From: an uncultured Hyphomonas sp.
Lineage (GTDB): Bacteria > Pseudomonadota > Alphaproteobacteria > Caulobacterales > Hyphomonadaceae
Direction of reading: 5' to 3'
DNA length: 64,000 bases
Assembly (NCBI RefSeq): GCF_963678875.1
Contig: NZ_OY787457.1
Span: 248,001-312,000, forward strand
In this document: in pieces, positions 1-8,313 of the stretch
Numbering within the stretch: the stretch's first letter is position 1
Layout of the letters: the number at the start of each line of letters is the position of its first letter
Program-made: the position numbers and the translations under genes
Notes under the pieces: model-generated
The model's input: the letters and a program-made list of their open reading frames with translations, nothing else
Databases searched by the model: none
Told to the model about the DNA's origin: nothing

Positions 1-1008
1 TGCATAATTCAGCCGCGTCGGCCCAATCACGCCCAGAGCACCGATGACCTGTTTTCCGCCACCCATATAGGGCGCCACGATCACACTTGAACCTGATAGC
101 GGGAAAAGCTGGTTTTCGGAGCCGATGAAGAGTCGCACCCCGCCGGCTTCCCGCGTCGTGTCGAGGATATCGAGCACGTTCTGCTGGCGCTCCAGCTCAT
201 TGAACAGCTGGCGGACCCGGTCGAGGTCCTCCGCTGCCTTGGCGTCTTCCAGCAGGTTGGCCCGGCCCCGTACGATCAGCGAGCGCCCCCGGCCGGGCGT
301 CTCGCCGCTCCATTGGGCAAGGCCCTGTTCGACGAGGCCGGCCGCCGTCACGTCCAGCTGCGCGCGGCGGGAGCTCAGCTCTTCGCTTACATCCTGCGCC
401 GCTTCGGCCAGCGTCCGGCCTTTCATGCGGGTGGAAAGGTAGTTGCCGGCTTCAATCAACGCCGTCGATGGCAGGCCTTCCGGCACCTGGATGAAGCGGT
501 TTTCGACATCGCCGTCTTCCGTCAACAGGATGCAGATGGCATCGCGCGGCCCCAGCGGCAGGAATTCGACATGCCGCACGGCTGCATCGCGCTTTGGCGA
601 CGAAACGAGGCCCGCACCGCCCGCAAGGCCGGACAGGATGTCGGACGCCTCCGAGAGCACATTTTCAAAGTCCGCCCCGGCCGATTTCAGGCGGTCATCA
701 ATGGTCTGCCGGTCGGCCCGGGCGGGTTCGCCGATTTCAAGGAAGCCATCCACGAACAGGCGCAGACCCATATGGGTCGGCGCGCGCCCGGCAGAGATGT
801 GCGGCGCGTCCAGCAGGCCAAGTTCGGTCAGGTCCGCCATGACGTTCCGGATCGAGGCGGGGGAAAGGGCGATCCCGCCCTTGGACAGGGTGCGCGAGCC
901 CACGGGTTCCCCGGTCGCAAGATAGCCCTCGACGATCTCGCGGAAAATGTCCCGCGAGCGCTGGTCGAGGCGCTGCATCAGCGATTTGGTGTCGGCAAGC
1001 GGCTGCAT
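1..1008 (-). CDS. hrcA: Heat-inducible transcription repressor HrcA (C-terminus beyond window)
   Basis: HrcA represses class I heat-shock genes such as groESL by binding CIRCE operators and responds to GroEL availability. The visible 336 codons begin MQPLADTKSLMQRLD, pass through the winged-helix N-terminus (VGSRTLSK, SPASIRNVMADLTELGLL, then the H-I-S-A-G-R-x-P-T turn), and end with the family C-terminal signature VIGPTRLNYA at the window edge. HrcA is usually about 350 residues, so only a short tail is missing. The ATG at 1008 is chosen because the next upstream ATG is out of frame. It follows the sdpI-like gene by 42 bases on the same strand. No CIRCE element was seen inside the window. 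Confidence 0.95.
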   Translation of the reverse strand, partial: MQPLADTKSLMQRLDQRSRDIFREIVEGYLATGEPVGSRTLSKGGIALSPASIRNVMADLTELGLLDAPHISAGRAPTHMGLRLFVDGFLEIGEPARADRQTIDDRLKSAGADFENVLSEASDILSGLAGGAGLVSSPKRDAAVRHVEFLPLGPRDAICILLTEDGDVENRFIQVPEGLPSTALIEAGNYLSTRMKGRTLAEAAQDVSEELSSRRAQLDVTAAGLVEQGLAQWSGETPGRGRSLIVRGRANLLEDAKAAEDLDRVRQLFNELERQQNVLDILDTTREAGGVRLFIGSENQLFPLSGSSVIVAPYMGGGKQVIGALGVIGPTRLNYA

Positions 1009-1050
1009 ATGAAAATGGATAGGGGGCCGGTGGCCCGCATTCAATAGGCG

Positions 1051-1764
1051 TCACACTGTGAGGTTGGTGCCGTGATCCCGGTCCGGGGCATTCCGCCAGG
1101 CGAAATAGGAATAGACGGCCGAAATCAGTGCGGCGCCAATAACCAGTACCGACAATTGGAGGGCCAGCCAGATCCCGCTGAGGACAAACGCCCCAACAAG
1201 GCCAAGCGCCCCGGCGATCATGAACAATGGGCCGGCAACCCGGTGCGTCTTCTCCCAGACGAGATCGGAAGACAGTGTCCAGGGTGTGCGTATGCCGAAG
1301 AAGAAGCTTGAGCGCGTCTTGGGCAGGTAATTGCCGATGACGACCATCAGGATGGCGGTGGCAGCAATCACCCAGCGAACCATCTGGCCGGAGCTGCCGG
1401 GGTCGTCTCCCGTTTGGAGCATCTGCAGGGCGACGCCGCCATGAATACAGGTCAGCAGGACCATCACCCCCAGCCAGACCGCGACATAGCCGCGCCTGCC
1501 GGTTTCGATATTGTCCTTGCGCGGGTCGATGAACGGCACCGCTGCAAGGACCAGCCCGACGGCAAGCGTGATGACGGGCATGGTCCAGAGATAACGCACG
1601 GCGCCTGCACGGTCGGCCCAGCGATCCGGCGCGCCGTCGGCCCCCCAATGAACCGGAAACGTCCCGGTTGCGGGCAGGGACAAGGTGGCTGCGGCAGAGA
1701 TCGCTGCACCTGCAACGACAGCGCCCGCCGTGATCAATAGTCCATTGCGGATAAAGGGTTTCAT
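1051..1764 (-). CDS. SdpI-family / DUF1648 integral membrane protein
   Basis: The 237-residue protein has about six hydrophobic segments. It has the DUF1648 N-terminal pattern (FPVHWGADGAPDRWADR, near 37-53) and the SdpI C-terminal signature FFFGIRTPWTL followed by WEKTHRVAG. In Bacillus, SdpI is the immunity protein and signal receptor for the SdpC toxin and sequesters its repressor SdpR. Homologues are widespread without any toxin gene, and none is visible here. Its ATG overlaps the stop of the ArsR-family gene by 4 bases, so the two form an operon. By analogy it may sequester that repressor at the membrane. Confidence 0.88.
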   Translation of the reverse strand: MKPFIRNGLLITAGAVVAGAAISAAATLSLPATGTFPVHWGADGAPDRWADRAGAVRYLWTMPVITLAVGLVLAAVPFIDPRKDNIETGRRGYVAVWLGVMVLLTCIHGGVALQMLQTGDDPGSSGQMVRWVIAATAILMVVIGNYLPKTRSSFFFGIRTPWTLSSDLVWEKTHRVAGPLFMIAGALGLVGAFVLSGIWLALQLSVLVIGAALISAVYSYFAWRNAPDRDHGTNLTV

Positions 1765-2057
1765 TCGGCAGCCTCCTTGAGGGGGTCATCACCATTGTCG
1801 CGGCCAATCAGGCCGAGCAGGGCGGTGGCAGCGTCTTCCACGACACTGGTGTTGATGCGGTAGAGGATCTGGTTGCCCTGCCGTTCGGCGGTCACCAGTT
1901 CGGCTTCTTTCAGAACGGCGAGGTGCCGGCTCATGGTTGGCCAGCTCGTGTCGAATTCTGCAGCCAGGTCCCCCGCAAGACGCGGCCCCTTGCGGAGCAG
2001 CGCAAGGATCTGCCGGCGGGCAGGATGAGACAGGGCTTTGAAGACCTCGTTTTGCAT
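1761..2057 (-). CDS. ArsR/SdpR-family autorepressor
   Basis: A 98-residue winged-helix protein (MQNEVFKALSHPARRQILALL, then FDTSWPTMSRHLAVLKEAELV) of the SdpR branch of the ArsR family. It lacks the metal-binding CxC of ArsR/SmtB sensors, which fits the SdpR type. It is translationally coupled to the SdpI-like membrane protein. A perfect palindrome lies directly upstream of its ATG at 2057, so autoregulation is likely. The SdpR role is inferred from family and arrangement. Confidence 0.88.
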   Translation of the reverse strand: MQNEVFKALSHPARRQILALLRKGPRLAGDLAAEFDTSWPTMSRHLAVLKEAELVTAERQGNQILYRINTSVVEDAATALLGLIGRDNGDDPLKEAAE

Positions 2058-2060
2058 AAT

Positions 2061-2074
2061 TGCTAATTAGCAAA
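2061..2074. promoter_or_regulatory. Probable ArsR/SdpR-type operator palindrome
   Basis: The sequence TTGCTAATTAGCAA is a perfect 14-bp palindrome starting 4 bases upstream of the repressor ATG. A further half-like copy, TGCTAAATTG, follows at about 2078. AT-rich dyads at this position are typical of ArsR-family autoregulatory operators. Binding is inferred. Confidence 0.55.
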
Positions 2075-2131
2075 AATGCTAAATTGAGTCAATCAACCAT
2101 CATGCCGGTCAGGCCGAGGGGAGGCTGCAAA

Positions 2132-3802
2132 CTAGTAGAGGCCTTCGATTTCCCCGTCGGCATTGAGGGAGACGCCCTCGGCGGCCGGGTGCCGGGGCAG
2201 GCCCGGCATTGTCATGATGTCTCCGCAAATCCCGACCACGAAGCCGGCGCCCGCCGACAGGCGCACTTCCCGCAATTGCAGGACGTGCTTCTCCGGCGCG
2301 CCGACCAGTTTCGGATTAGTGGAGAAGCTGTACTGCGTCTTCGCCATGCAGACCGGCAGGCGGCCATATCCGGCTTCTTCCATCCGCTGCAGCGCCGCGC
2401 GGACATTGTCGGAGGCGTCGACCCGCTCGGCACGATAGATTTCCCGCGCGACGGTTTCGATCTTTTCCAGCAGCGGGGCTTCATCCCGGTAGAGCAGCTT
2501 GAACTCTGCCGGTTTGGCCTCGATGGTGTCGACCACTTTGCGGGCCAGGTCTTCCGCGCCCCGGCCGCCTTCGGCCCAATGGGTACAGGTCGACACCGGC
2601 ACGCCAAGATTGTGGCAATAGGCTTCGACCGCCGCCAGCTCACTGGACGTGTCCGACGTGAAGCGGTTGATGGCCACAACGACCGGCACGCCGAATTTCT
2701 TCAGGTTTTCGATATGCCGTCCGAGATTGGCGAGGCCCGCTTCCAGGGCGCCATAGCCGACCGAGGCGGACTCCTTCAGCGACAGGCCGCCATGCATTTT
2801 CAGGGCACGGACGGTGGCCACCAGGACGGCCGCAGACGGGGCGAGTCCCGCCTGACGGCATTTGATGTTGAAGAACTTCTCCGCGCCGAGGTCCGCCCCG
2901 AAGCCAGCTTCGGTCACGACATAGTCCGACATCTTCAGCGCCGCCTTTGTGGCGATCACGGAGTTGCAGCCATGGGCGATATTCGCGAACGGCCCGCCAT
3001 GGATGAGGACGGGGTTGTTCTCCAGCGTCTGTACGACGTTCGGCAGCAGGGCATAGCGCAGCAGCGCCATGATCGCACCAACCGCTCCGATATCCTTCGC
3101 GGTCACCGGCACACGCCCGCGCTTGTAGCCGATGACAATGCGCTCAAGCCGCGTTTCCAGGTCATGCGCGTCTTTTGCGAGGCAGAGGATGGCCATGATT
3201 TCCGAAGCGACCGTGATGTCGAAGCCGGACTCCATCGGCGACCCGTTGCCGGAGCCGCCAAGGCCCGTCACGATCTGGCGCAGGTTGCGGTCATTCATGT
3301 CCAGCACGCGGCGCCAGGCAACACGCGTCGGTTCCAGCCCGGTTTCCGCGCCCCAGTGCAGATGATTGTCGATCATCGCGGCCAGCAAATTGTGCGCGGA
3401 CGTGATGGCGTGGAAATCGCCGGTGAAATGCAGATTGATGTCATCCATCGGAACGACCTGTGCGCGGCCGCCGCCCGTGGCGCCGCCCTTCATGCCGAAG
3501 CAGGGGCCGAGCGACGGTTCGCGCAGGCAGAGCAGGGCGTTCTTGTCCAGGCGGCGCAGCGCATCGGTGAGGCCGATCGAGGTCGTGGTCTTGCCTTCGC
3601 CTGCCGGGGTCGGGTTGATCGCCGTCACGAGGATGAGCTTGCCATCCTTCTTCTGCTTCAGGCTGGCCAGGTGGTGGCTGCTGATCTTCGCCTTGTCATA
3701 GCCGTATGGAATGAGGTCCTGAGCCTCCACGCCAAGCAGTTTGCCAATCCGGCCAATGGGCAGTTTCTTTGCGCCGCGCGCAATCGTGATGTCGTTGCTC
3801 AT
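2132..3802 (-). CDS. fhs: Formate--tetrahydrofolate ligase
   Basis: Catalyses ATP-dependent formation of 10-formyl-tetrahydrofolate from formate and THF in one-carbon metabolism. The family P-loop PTPAGEGKTTT lies at about 64-74. The conserved blocks LREPSLGPCFGMKGGATGGG, GGPFANIAHGCNSV and EAGFGADLGAEKFF follow. The ATG at 3802 (MSNDITIARG) is chosen over an in-frame start 25 codons upstream. It gives 556 residues, the usual length, and a purine-rich AAGCGGGG lies just before it. It diverges from rph with about 90 bases between the starts. Confidence 0.96.
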   Translation of the reverse strand: MSNDITIARGAKKLPIGRIGKLLGVEAQDLIPYGYDKAKISSHHLASLKQKKDGKLILVTAINPTPAGEGKTTTSIGLTDALRRLDKNALLCLREPSLGPCFGMKGGATGGGRAQVVPMDDINLHFTGDFHAITSAHNLLAAMIDNHLHWGAETGLEPTRVAWRRVLDMNDRNLRQIVTGLGGSGNGSPMESGFDITVASEIMAILCLAKDAHDLETRLERIVIGYKRGRVPVTAKDIGAVGAIMALLRYALLPNVVQTLENNPVLIHGGPFANIAHGCNSVIATKAALKMSDYVVTEAGFGADLGAEKFFNIKCRQAGLAPSAAVLVATVRALKMHGGLSLKESASVGYGALEAGLANLGRHIENLKKFGVPVVVAINRFTSDTSSELAAVEAYCHNLGVPVSTCTHWAEGGRGAEDLARKVVDTIEAKPAEFKLLYRDEAPLLEKIETVAREIYRAERVDASDNVRAALQRMEEAGYGRLPVCMAKTQYSFSTNPKLVGAPEKHVLQLREVRLSAGAGFVVGICGDIMTMPGLPRHPAAEGVSLNADGEIEGLY

Positions 3803-3891
3803 AGGCCCCGCTTTCTGTTCCCTCGGCGATCCGGTGTAGACAGGTGCGGCAAAACCCGCAATCAGGCGTGGCACCAAACAGGAGGTCCCTC

Positions 3892-4617
3892 ATGAGCCAG
3901 CTCGTCCGTCCGTCAGGCCGCCCTTTTGACCAGATGCGCGAGATCATCCTTGAGACTCAGGTGACCCGCTATGCCGAAGGCTCCTGCCTCGCAAAGTTCG
4001 GCAACACGCATGTCCTGTGTACCGCCAGCTGGGAAAACCGTGTGCCGGGCTGGATGAAAGGGCAGGGCCGTGGCTGGGTGACGGCAGAGTACGGCATGCT
4101 GCCACGCGCGACGCATACGCGCGGGCGCCGTGAGGCTGCAGCCGGAAAACAGTCCGGCCGGACGCAGGAAATCCAGCGCCTGATCGGGCGCTCGCTGCGC
4201 TCGGTCTGCGACCTCGGCGCGCTTGGCGAGAACCAGATCACCATCGACTGTGACGTGCTGCAAGCCGATGGCGGCACGCGGACCGCGTCCATCACTGGCG
4301 GGTTTGTGGCGCTGTCACTTGCCTGCAAATATCTCGTCGACGAGGGCGTGATCCCGGCCAACCCGATCATGAAACAGGCGGCCGCCATTTCGGTTGGCGT
4401 CTATCAGGACCATCCGGTCCTGGACGTGGACTATCCGGAAGACTCGGCCGGCGAAGCCGACATGAACGTCGTCATGAGTTCGGACGGCGGTTTCATCGAG
4501 GTGCAGGGCACGGGCGAGGAGCGCCCGCTGACACGTACTGAACTGGATGAAATGCTGCGTCTTGCGGAAAAGGGCTGCAATGAACTCTTCGCGGCCCAGC
4601 GCACTGCGCTCGCCTAG
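3892..4617 (+). CDS. rph: Ribonuclease PH
   Basis: A phosphorolytic 3'-5' exoribonuclease that trims tRNA 3' ends. The 241-residue protein has the expected length and motifs: RPSGRPFDQMR at the start, GWVTAEYGMLPRATHTR, the phosphate-binding region SGRTQEIQRLIGRSLR, CDVLQADGGTRTASITG, and LDVDYPEDSAGEADMN. The ATG at 3892 follows GGAGG by 7 bases and begins MSQLVRP. An upstream in-frame ATG at 3844 has no ribosome site. In relatives rph is usually next to rdgB and hemW. Here a three-gene operon on the opposite strand separates it from rdgB. Confidence 0.97.
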   Translation: MSQLVRPSGRPFDQMREIILETQVTRYAEGSCLAKFGNTHVLCTASWENRVPGWMKGQGRGWVTAEYGMLPRATHTRGRREAAAGKQSGRTQEIQRLIGRSLRSVCDLGALGENQITIDCDVLQADGGTRTASITGGFVALSLACKYLVDEGVIPANPIMKQAAAISVGVYQDHPVLDVDYPEDSAGEADMNVVMSSDGGFIEVQGTGEERPLTRTELDEMLRLAEKGCNELFAAQRTALA

Positions 4618-4628
4618 GTGAGATCCGT

Positions 4629-5006
4629 TCAGTCGCGACGCTTCGGCCCGCCCAGCATGTCGCCAAACGTGCGTACCGTCGCGGCTGCCACCTGCATGGG
4701 CGTTGGCTTGCGGCGGTGGGCATGACGGACAAAGTGGCCGCAATTGGAGCCGAACAGGTCGTACTCATTGCCGAGATGCCGGCGGGCGCGCAGCTCGACA
4801 TGATAGCCGTCCAGGTCGCTGTAGCGTCCATGCAGGCGCACATTGCGCCCGGCGGCGAAGGCCTCGTAGCTTTGTTCCACCACGCCGCCATGCAGGCGTG
4901 AGTTGCAGATCACCGTGCCGCGCGACGTGACGACGCCATAATGGCGGAGCACGCCGCCGAACCGGATCGAGACGACATCGCCGGCGTCGTAGCGACCGCC
5001 CCGCAT
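4629..5006 (-). CDS. LRAT-like (NlpC/P60 superfamily) cysteine hydrolase/acyltransferase
   Basis: The 125-residue protein matches the compact LRAT/H-rev107 fold. It has H22 in LRHYGVV, a second histidine H39 followed by VVEQSYEAF, and C89 in the signature GSNCGHFVR. These fit the His, His and Cys active-site residues of permuted papain-fold LRAT enzymes, which act as phospholipase/acyltransferases or peptidases. Its substrate is unknown. It starts 2 bases after the XRE gene stop and is probably co-transcribed with that gene and DUF2975. No signal peptide is seen, so it is probably cytoplasmic. Confidence 0.72.
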   Translation of the reverse strand: MRGGRYDAGDVVSIRFGGVLRHYGVVTSRGTVICNSRLHGGVVEQSYEAFAAGRNVRLHGRYSDLDGYHVELRARRHLGNEYDLFGSNCGHFVRHAHRRKPTPMQVAAATVRTFGDMLGGPKRRD

Positions 5007-5008
5007 GT

Positions 5009-5248
5009 CTATTCCGCCGCCACGCGTTCGGTGGCGCCATCATCCTCGCTGTCGAAGACAAGAATGTCGCCCGGCTGGCAGCCGAGTTCCCGGCAGAGCG
5101 CCTCCAGCGTGGAGAAGCGGATGGCTTTCGCCTTGCCGGTCTTGAGGATGGAGAGGTTGGCGAGGGTCACGCCGACACGTTCCGACAGTTCCGTTAGGGA
5201 CATGCGGCGGTCTAGCAGGACACGGTCGAGGGTCACGCGAATGGACAT
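5009..5248 (-). CDS. Small XRE/Cro-type helix-turn-helix regulator (YozG-like)
   Basis: A 79-residue protein that is almost entirely one HTH domain (MSLTELSERVGVTLANLSILK at about 15-35, then RFSTLEALCRELGCQPGDIL). It belongs to the short regulators that routinely accompany DUF2975 membrane proteins. It sits 10 bases after the DUF2975 gene and 2 bases before the LRAT-like gene. A role in regulating this operon is inferred from that pairing. Confidence 0.82.
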   Translation of the reverse strand: MSIRVTLDRVLLDRRMSLTELSERVGVTLANLSILKTGKAKAIRFSTLEALCRELGCQPGDILVFDSEDDGATERVAAE

Positions 5249-5258
5249 GGCTACCCTC

Positions 5259-5780
5259 CTATATGGTCATTTTTTCTTCATCGCGAAGGCGTGTGCCTTC
5301 CCGGAAGACCTGACTGAGAATGAAAAGGGCGGCGACGGACGCCCAGGCGATAAGGTCCACGGAAAATTCAAGCGATGTACCGGTCACCATCAATCCCACA
5401 AAGAGGGCGATCAAGTAACGCATCAATTGTGTAACCGCGATCGCAATCGCGATGCGGGTGAGGCGAACGGCATTTTCGGGCACGAATGGGTCGCCCGCGG
5501 CCAGCGTTGCCAGAATCTTTCGCAGCTCGAGACTGACGAACACAACTGCACAGACCACGACCAGCACGCCGACGAGGCCGGCAGCGAGTTCAGGGACGGA
5601 GATATCGTGATCGTCGACCGTGATGGCACCGATGCTGATGGGAGAGCCTGAGAGCATCGAAACCAGTTCAATGCCGCCGGCGAGGAGAACGATGGCGCCG
5701 ATGGCGGCCGTCATCCACATGACGACTGTGACGAGGACTGTCATGATCGCCGCCATGGAATTGCGCGTTTTGCCTGTCAT
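5259..5780 (-). CDS. DUF2975 family four-helix membrane protein
   Basis: The 173-residue protein has four predicted membrane segments (about 10-38, 68-86, 112-134, 143-160). It carries the DUF2975 pattern of a cytosolic loop LRKILATLAAGDPFVPENAVRL between helices 2 and 3. The function of DUF2975 is unknown. The partner XRE regulator follows immediately. It is the promoter-proximal gene of a three-gene operon divergent from rdgB. Confidence 0.82.
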   Translation of the reverse strand: MTGKTRNSMAAIMTVLVTVVMWMTAAIGAIVLLAGGIELVSMLSGSPISIGAITVDDHDISVPELAAGLVGVLVVVCAVVFVSLELRKILATLAAGDPFVPENAVRLTRIAIAIAVTQLMRYLIALFVGLMVTGTSLEFSVDLIAWASVAALFILSQVFREGTRLRDEEKMTI

Positions 5781-5914
5781 GCCTTCTTCTCTTCATCCTT
5801 TCCGCTGGATGATCTATGCCGGATGGAGCGTTGCTTCCGTACATGCTCTTACCGAATAACGATATAGGTATTTGTGACGAAAGCAAGAATGGAACCAATT
5901 CAGAAGGGCGAAAT

Positions 5915-6520
5915 ATGACACATCGCACCCTGTCCTCCGGCAGGTTGATCGCTGCCACCCACAACAAGGGAAAAGTCAGGGAACTCAAGGACTTGTTCGA
6001 GCCTTTGGGGCTCGAAGTTGTCTCTGCAATCGACCTCGATCTGCCTGAGCCTGAAGAAACTGAAGGCAGTTTCACCGGCAATGCGCTGCTGAAAGCGCGC
6101 GCTGCGGCGGCCGAAACAGGTGCGCCCGCCCTGTCTGATGATTCCGGATTGTCGGTCACCTTGCTGGACGGAGCACCCGGTATCTACTCAGCCAGATGGG
6201 CAGGGGAGCCGCGCGATTTCGGCGTAGCCATGGCCCGGGTGGAGCAGGAACTGCAGGCGGCGGGCAATTCCGACCGGTCTGCGAAGTTCGTCTGCGCGCT
6301 CGCCGTGGCCTGGCCAGACGGGCATGAAGAAGTCTTCGAGGGCGAGGTGCATGGGCAGCTTGTCTGGCCGCCGAGAGGGGAGAAGGGCTTCGGCTACGAC
6401 CCGGTTTTTGTCGCGGACGGAGAAACCATCACCTTCGGAGAAATGGATCCGGACCGGAAACATGCGATGAGCCACCGCGCCGATGCATTCCGCAAGCTGA
6501 AGGCAGCCCTGCTGCCGTGA
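5915..6520 (+). CDS. rdgB: RdgB/HAM1 family non-canonical purine NTP pyrophosphatase
   Basis: Hydrolyses dITP, dXTP and XTP to the monophosphates and so keeps deaminated purines out of DNA and RNA. It has the nucleotide-binding start IAATHNKGKVRELKDLF, EETEGSFTGNALLKARAAA, the catalytic SDDSGL, and PRGEKGFGYDPVF with the MSHRADAFRKL tail. The ATG at 5915 has AGAAGGG upstream and gives the usual 201 residues. The in-frame ATG at 5816 would add 33 unconserved residues. Its stop overlaps the hemW start. Confidence 0.95.
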   Translation: MTHRTLSSGRLIAATHNKGKVRELKDLFEPLGLEVVSAIDLDLPEPEETEGSFTGNALLKARAAAAETGAPALSDDSGLSVTLLDGAPGIYSARWAGEPRDFGVAMARVEQELQAAGNSDRSAKFVCALAVAWPDGHEEVFEGEVHGQLVWPPRGEKGFGYDPVFVADGETITFGEMDPDRKHAMSHRADAFRKLKAALLP

Positions 6521-7692
6521 CAGACCAAGCCCTGCACCCTTTCGGTCCGCAATTCGGATTCGGTCTCTACGTTCATTGGCCCTATTGCACGCGCATCTGC
6601 CCGTATTGCGATTTCAACGTCTATGCCGCCAAGGACCGCGATCCATCCCTGCTGGTCGAGGCGATCTGCATCGACATCCGAGAACACCGCCAGCGCATGC
6701 CGGAGCATGGCGCGCTGGATTCCATCTATCTCGGCGGCGGGACGCCATCGCTGCTGGCGCCTGCGGATGTCGAGCGCATCCTGAAGGCGGCGGATGATGT
6801 GTTCGGCGTGAAGCCGGGCGCGGAAGTCACGCTGGAAGCGAACCCCAATGATGTCATGCGGGCAGACCTCGCCGGCCTTCGCAGCGCCGGGGTGAACCGG
6901 CTTTCCGTAGGCGTCCAGTCCTTGCGCGATTCTGCGCTGGCCTTCCTTGGGCGCGATCATGATGCAGATGGCGCGCGGGCAAGTGTCGCGAGAGCCATGC
7001 GCGTATTCCGGTCTGTCAGCGTTGACCTGATTTATGCCCGGCCGGGCCAGCAGGCAGACGACTGGCAAAGTGAACTGGAGGATGTGCTCGCCCTCGGCAT
7101 GCCGCACCTGTCGCTCTATGAGCTGACCATCAAGGAAGGTACCGCCTTCGGGCTGGCGGTCGGACGTGGCCAGATCGAGCCCATGCCGGACGATGATCAG
7201 GCCGACATGTTCGAGTTGACGCAAGGCATTCTGGAAAAGGCGGGCCTGCCTGCCTATGAAGTCTCAAACCATGCGATGTCGCCGGACCACCAATCCGTAC
7301 ACAATCTGATTTACTGGCAGGGCGGGGACTGGATCGGCGCAGGGCCAGGCGCGCATGGCCGCGTGACGGTCGGCGGCCACCGCTATGCTTACGAGGCGCA
7401 CCGCCGCCCCGAAGTCTACATGGCGAATGTGCAGGCGCTCGGCTCGGGCTGGGGCGATGCTGAGCGTCTTGATGCAAATGCGATCTCACAGGAACTGCTG
7501 GCAATGGGCTTGCGCCCGGCAAGCGGGATTGATGTCACCCGCGTCGAGGCTGTTTCAGGCAGGCCTGTGTCGCGTGAAAAGATCGCGGTGTTCGTTGAGC
7601 AGGGGTGGGTGACGTTCAATCAGGGGGTCCTGTCCCTTACGCCGTCTGGCCGATTGCTGGCTGACGCGCTGACGGCGCAATTGGTGTCCTGA
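6517..7692 (+). CDS. hemW: Radical SAM heme chaperone HemW
   Basis: The 391-residue protein has the HemW radical SAM motif C24-x3-C28-x2-C31 (CTRICPYC) after GLYVHWPY, then YLGGGTPSLL, and the HemW-type C-terminal domain. HemW binds heme and delivers it to acceptor proteins. It is often misannotated as the oxygen-independent coproporphyrinogen oxidase HemN, which is longer. The start is a GTG at 6517 that overlaps the rdgB stop (GTGA), indicating translational coupling. Confidence 0.93.
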   Translation: MTDQALHPFGPQFGFGLYVHWPYCTRICPYCDFNVYAAKDRDPSLLVEAICIDIREHRQRMPEHGALDSIYLGGGTPSLLAPADVERILKAADDVFGVKPGAEVTLEANPNDVMRADLAGLRSAGVNRLSVGVQSLRDSALAFLGRDHDADGARASVARAMRVFRSVSVDLIYARPGQQADDWQSELEDVLALGMPHLSLYELTIKEGTAFGLAVGRGQIEPMPDDDQADMFELTQGILEKAGLPAYEVSNHAMSPDHQSVHNLIYWQGGDWIGAGPGAHGRVTVGGHRYAYEAHRRPEVYMANVQALGSGWGDAERLDANAISQELLAMGLRPASGIDVTRVEAVSGRPVSREKIAVFVEQGWVTFNQGVLSLTPSGRLLADALTAQLVS

Positions 7693-7705
7693 ATGCGTTG
7701 GGCGG

Positions 7706-8293
7706 CTAAGCGGAGGGGAGCCGGCCCATGATCTCCTCCCAGTGCCGGCGGCAGAGCGAGACATAGGTCGATTTGCCGATGGAGACCTGATCGCCTTCCG
7801 TAAGGGCTTTTCCATCCGGGTCCAGGCGCGCGACCATCGTGGCCTTGCGTCCGCATTTGCAGATCGTCCGGACCTCGCGTAGCGAATCGGCGATCGCAAG
7901 CATTGCCGCGGAACCCTCGAACAATTCGCCGCGGAAATCTGTGCGAAGGCCATAGGCCAGAACCGGTACGTCCAGATGGTCTGCCACTCGGGCGAGCTGC
8001 CAGACCTGATGCTTTGTCAGGAACTGGGCTTCATCGACGAAAACGGCGTCGATTCGATGTTCAGACTGCTTTTCCCTGATGAGGGAGAAAAGGTCGGTTT
8101 CGTTTGTGTACAGCGTTGCATCGGCACTGATGCCGATGCGGGACGATATGTGGCCGGAATTATTGCCCTTGTAGAGATCGGAGGTGAACAGGAGGACATC
8201 CATTCCCCGTTCACGATAATTGTACGCCGCCTGAAGCAGGATAGTTGATTTCCCTGCGTTCATGGCGGCGTAGGAGAAGTAGAACTTGGCCAT
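7706..8293 (-). CDS. tdk: Thymidine kinase (type II)
   Basis: Phosphorylates thymidine to dTMP for salvage. The 195-residue protein has the P-loop MNAGKST (about 11-17), the lid/base region, the Walker-B-like DEAQF with catalytic Glu (87-91), the substrate loop LAYGLRTDFRGELFEGS, and zinc-site cysteines CKCG and CRRHW. It is convergent with hemW, with 13 bases between stops, and lies 20 bases downstream of ggt on the same strand. Confidence 0.95.
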   Translation of the reverse strand: MAKFYFSYAAMNAGKSTILLQAAYNYRERGMDVLLFTSDLYKGNNSGHISSRIGISADATLYTNETDLFSLIREKQSEHRIDAVFVDEAQFLTKHQVWQLARVADHLDVPVLAYGLRTDFRGELFEGSAAMLAIADSLREVRTICKCGRKATMVARLDPDGKALTEGDQVSIGKSTYVSLCRRHWEEIMGRLPSA

Positions 8294-8313
8294 GATGGGT
8301 GAAACGCCGCCGC

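Noticed and set aside
2060..3895. 611-codon plus-strand frame opposite fhs
   Set aside because: It is a shadow of fhs on the other strand. The minus-strand product matches formate-THF ligase end to end.
6517..7692. Oxygen-independent coproporphyrinogen III oxidase HemN
   Set aside because: Length (391), the CTRICPYC context and pairing with rdgB fit HemW; true HemN is about 450 residues or more.
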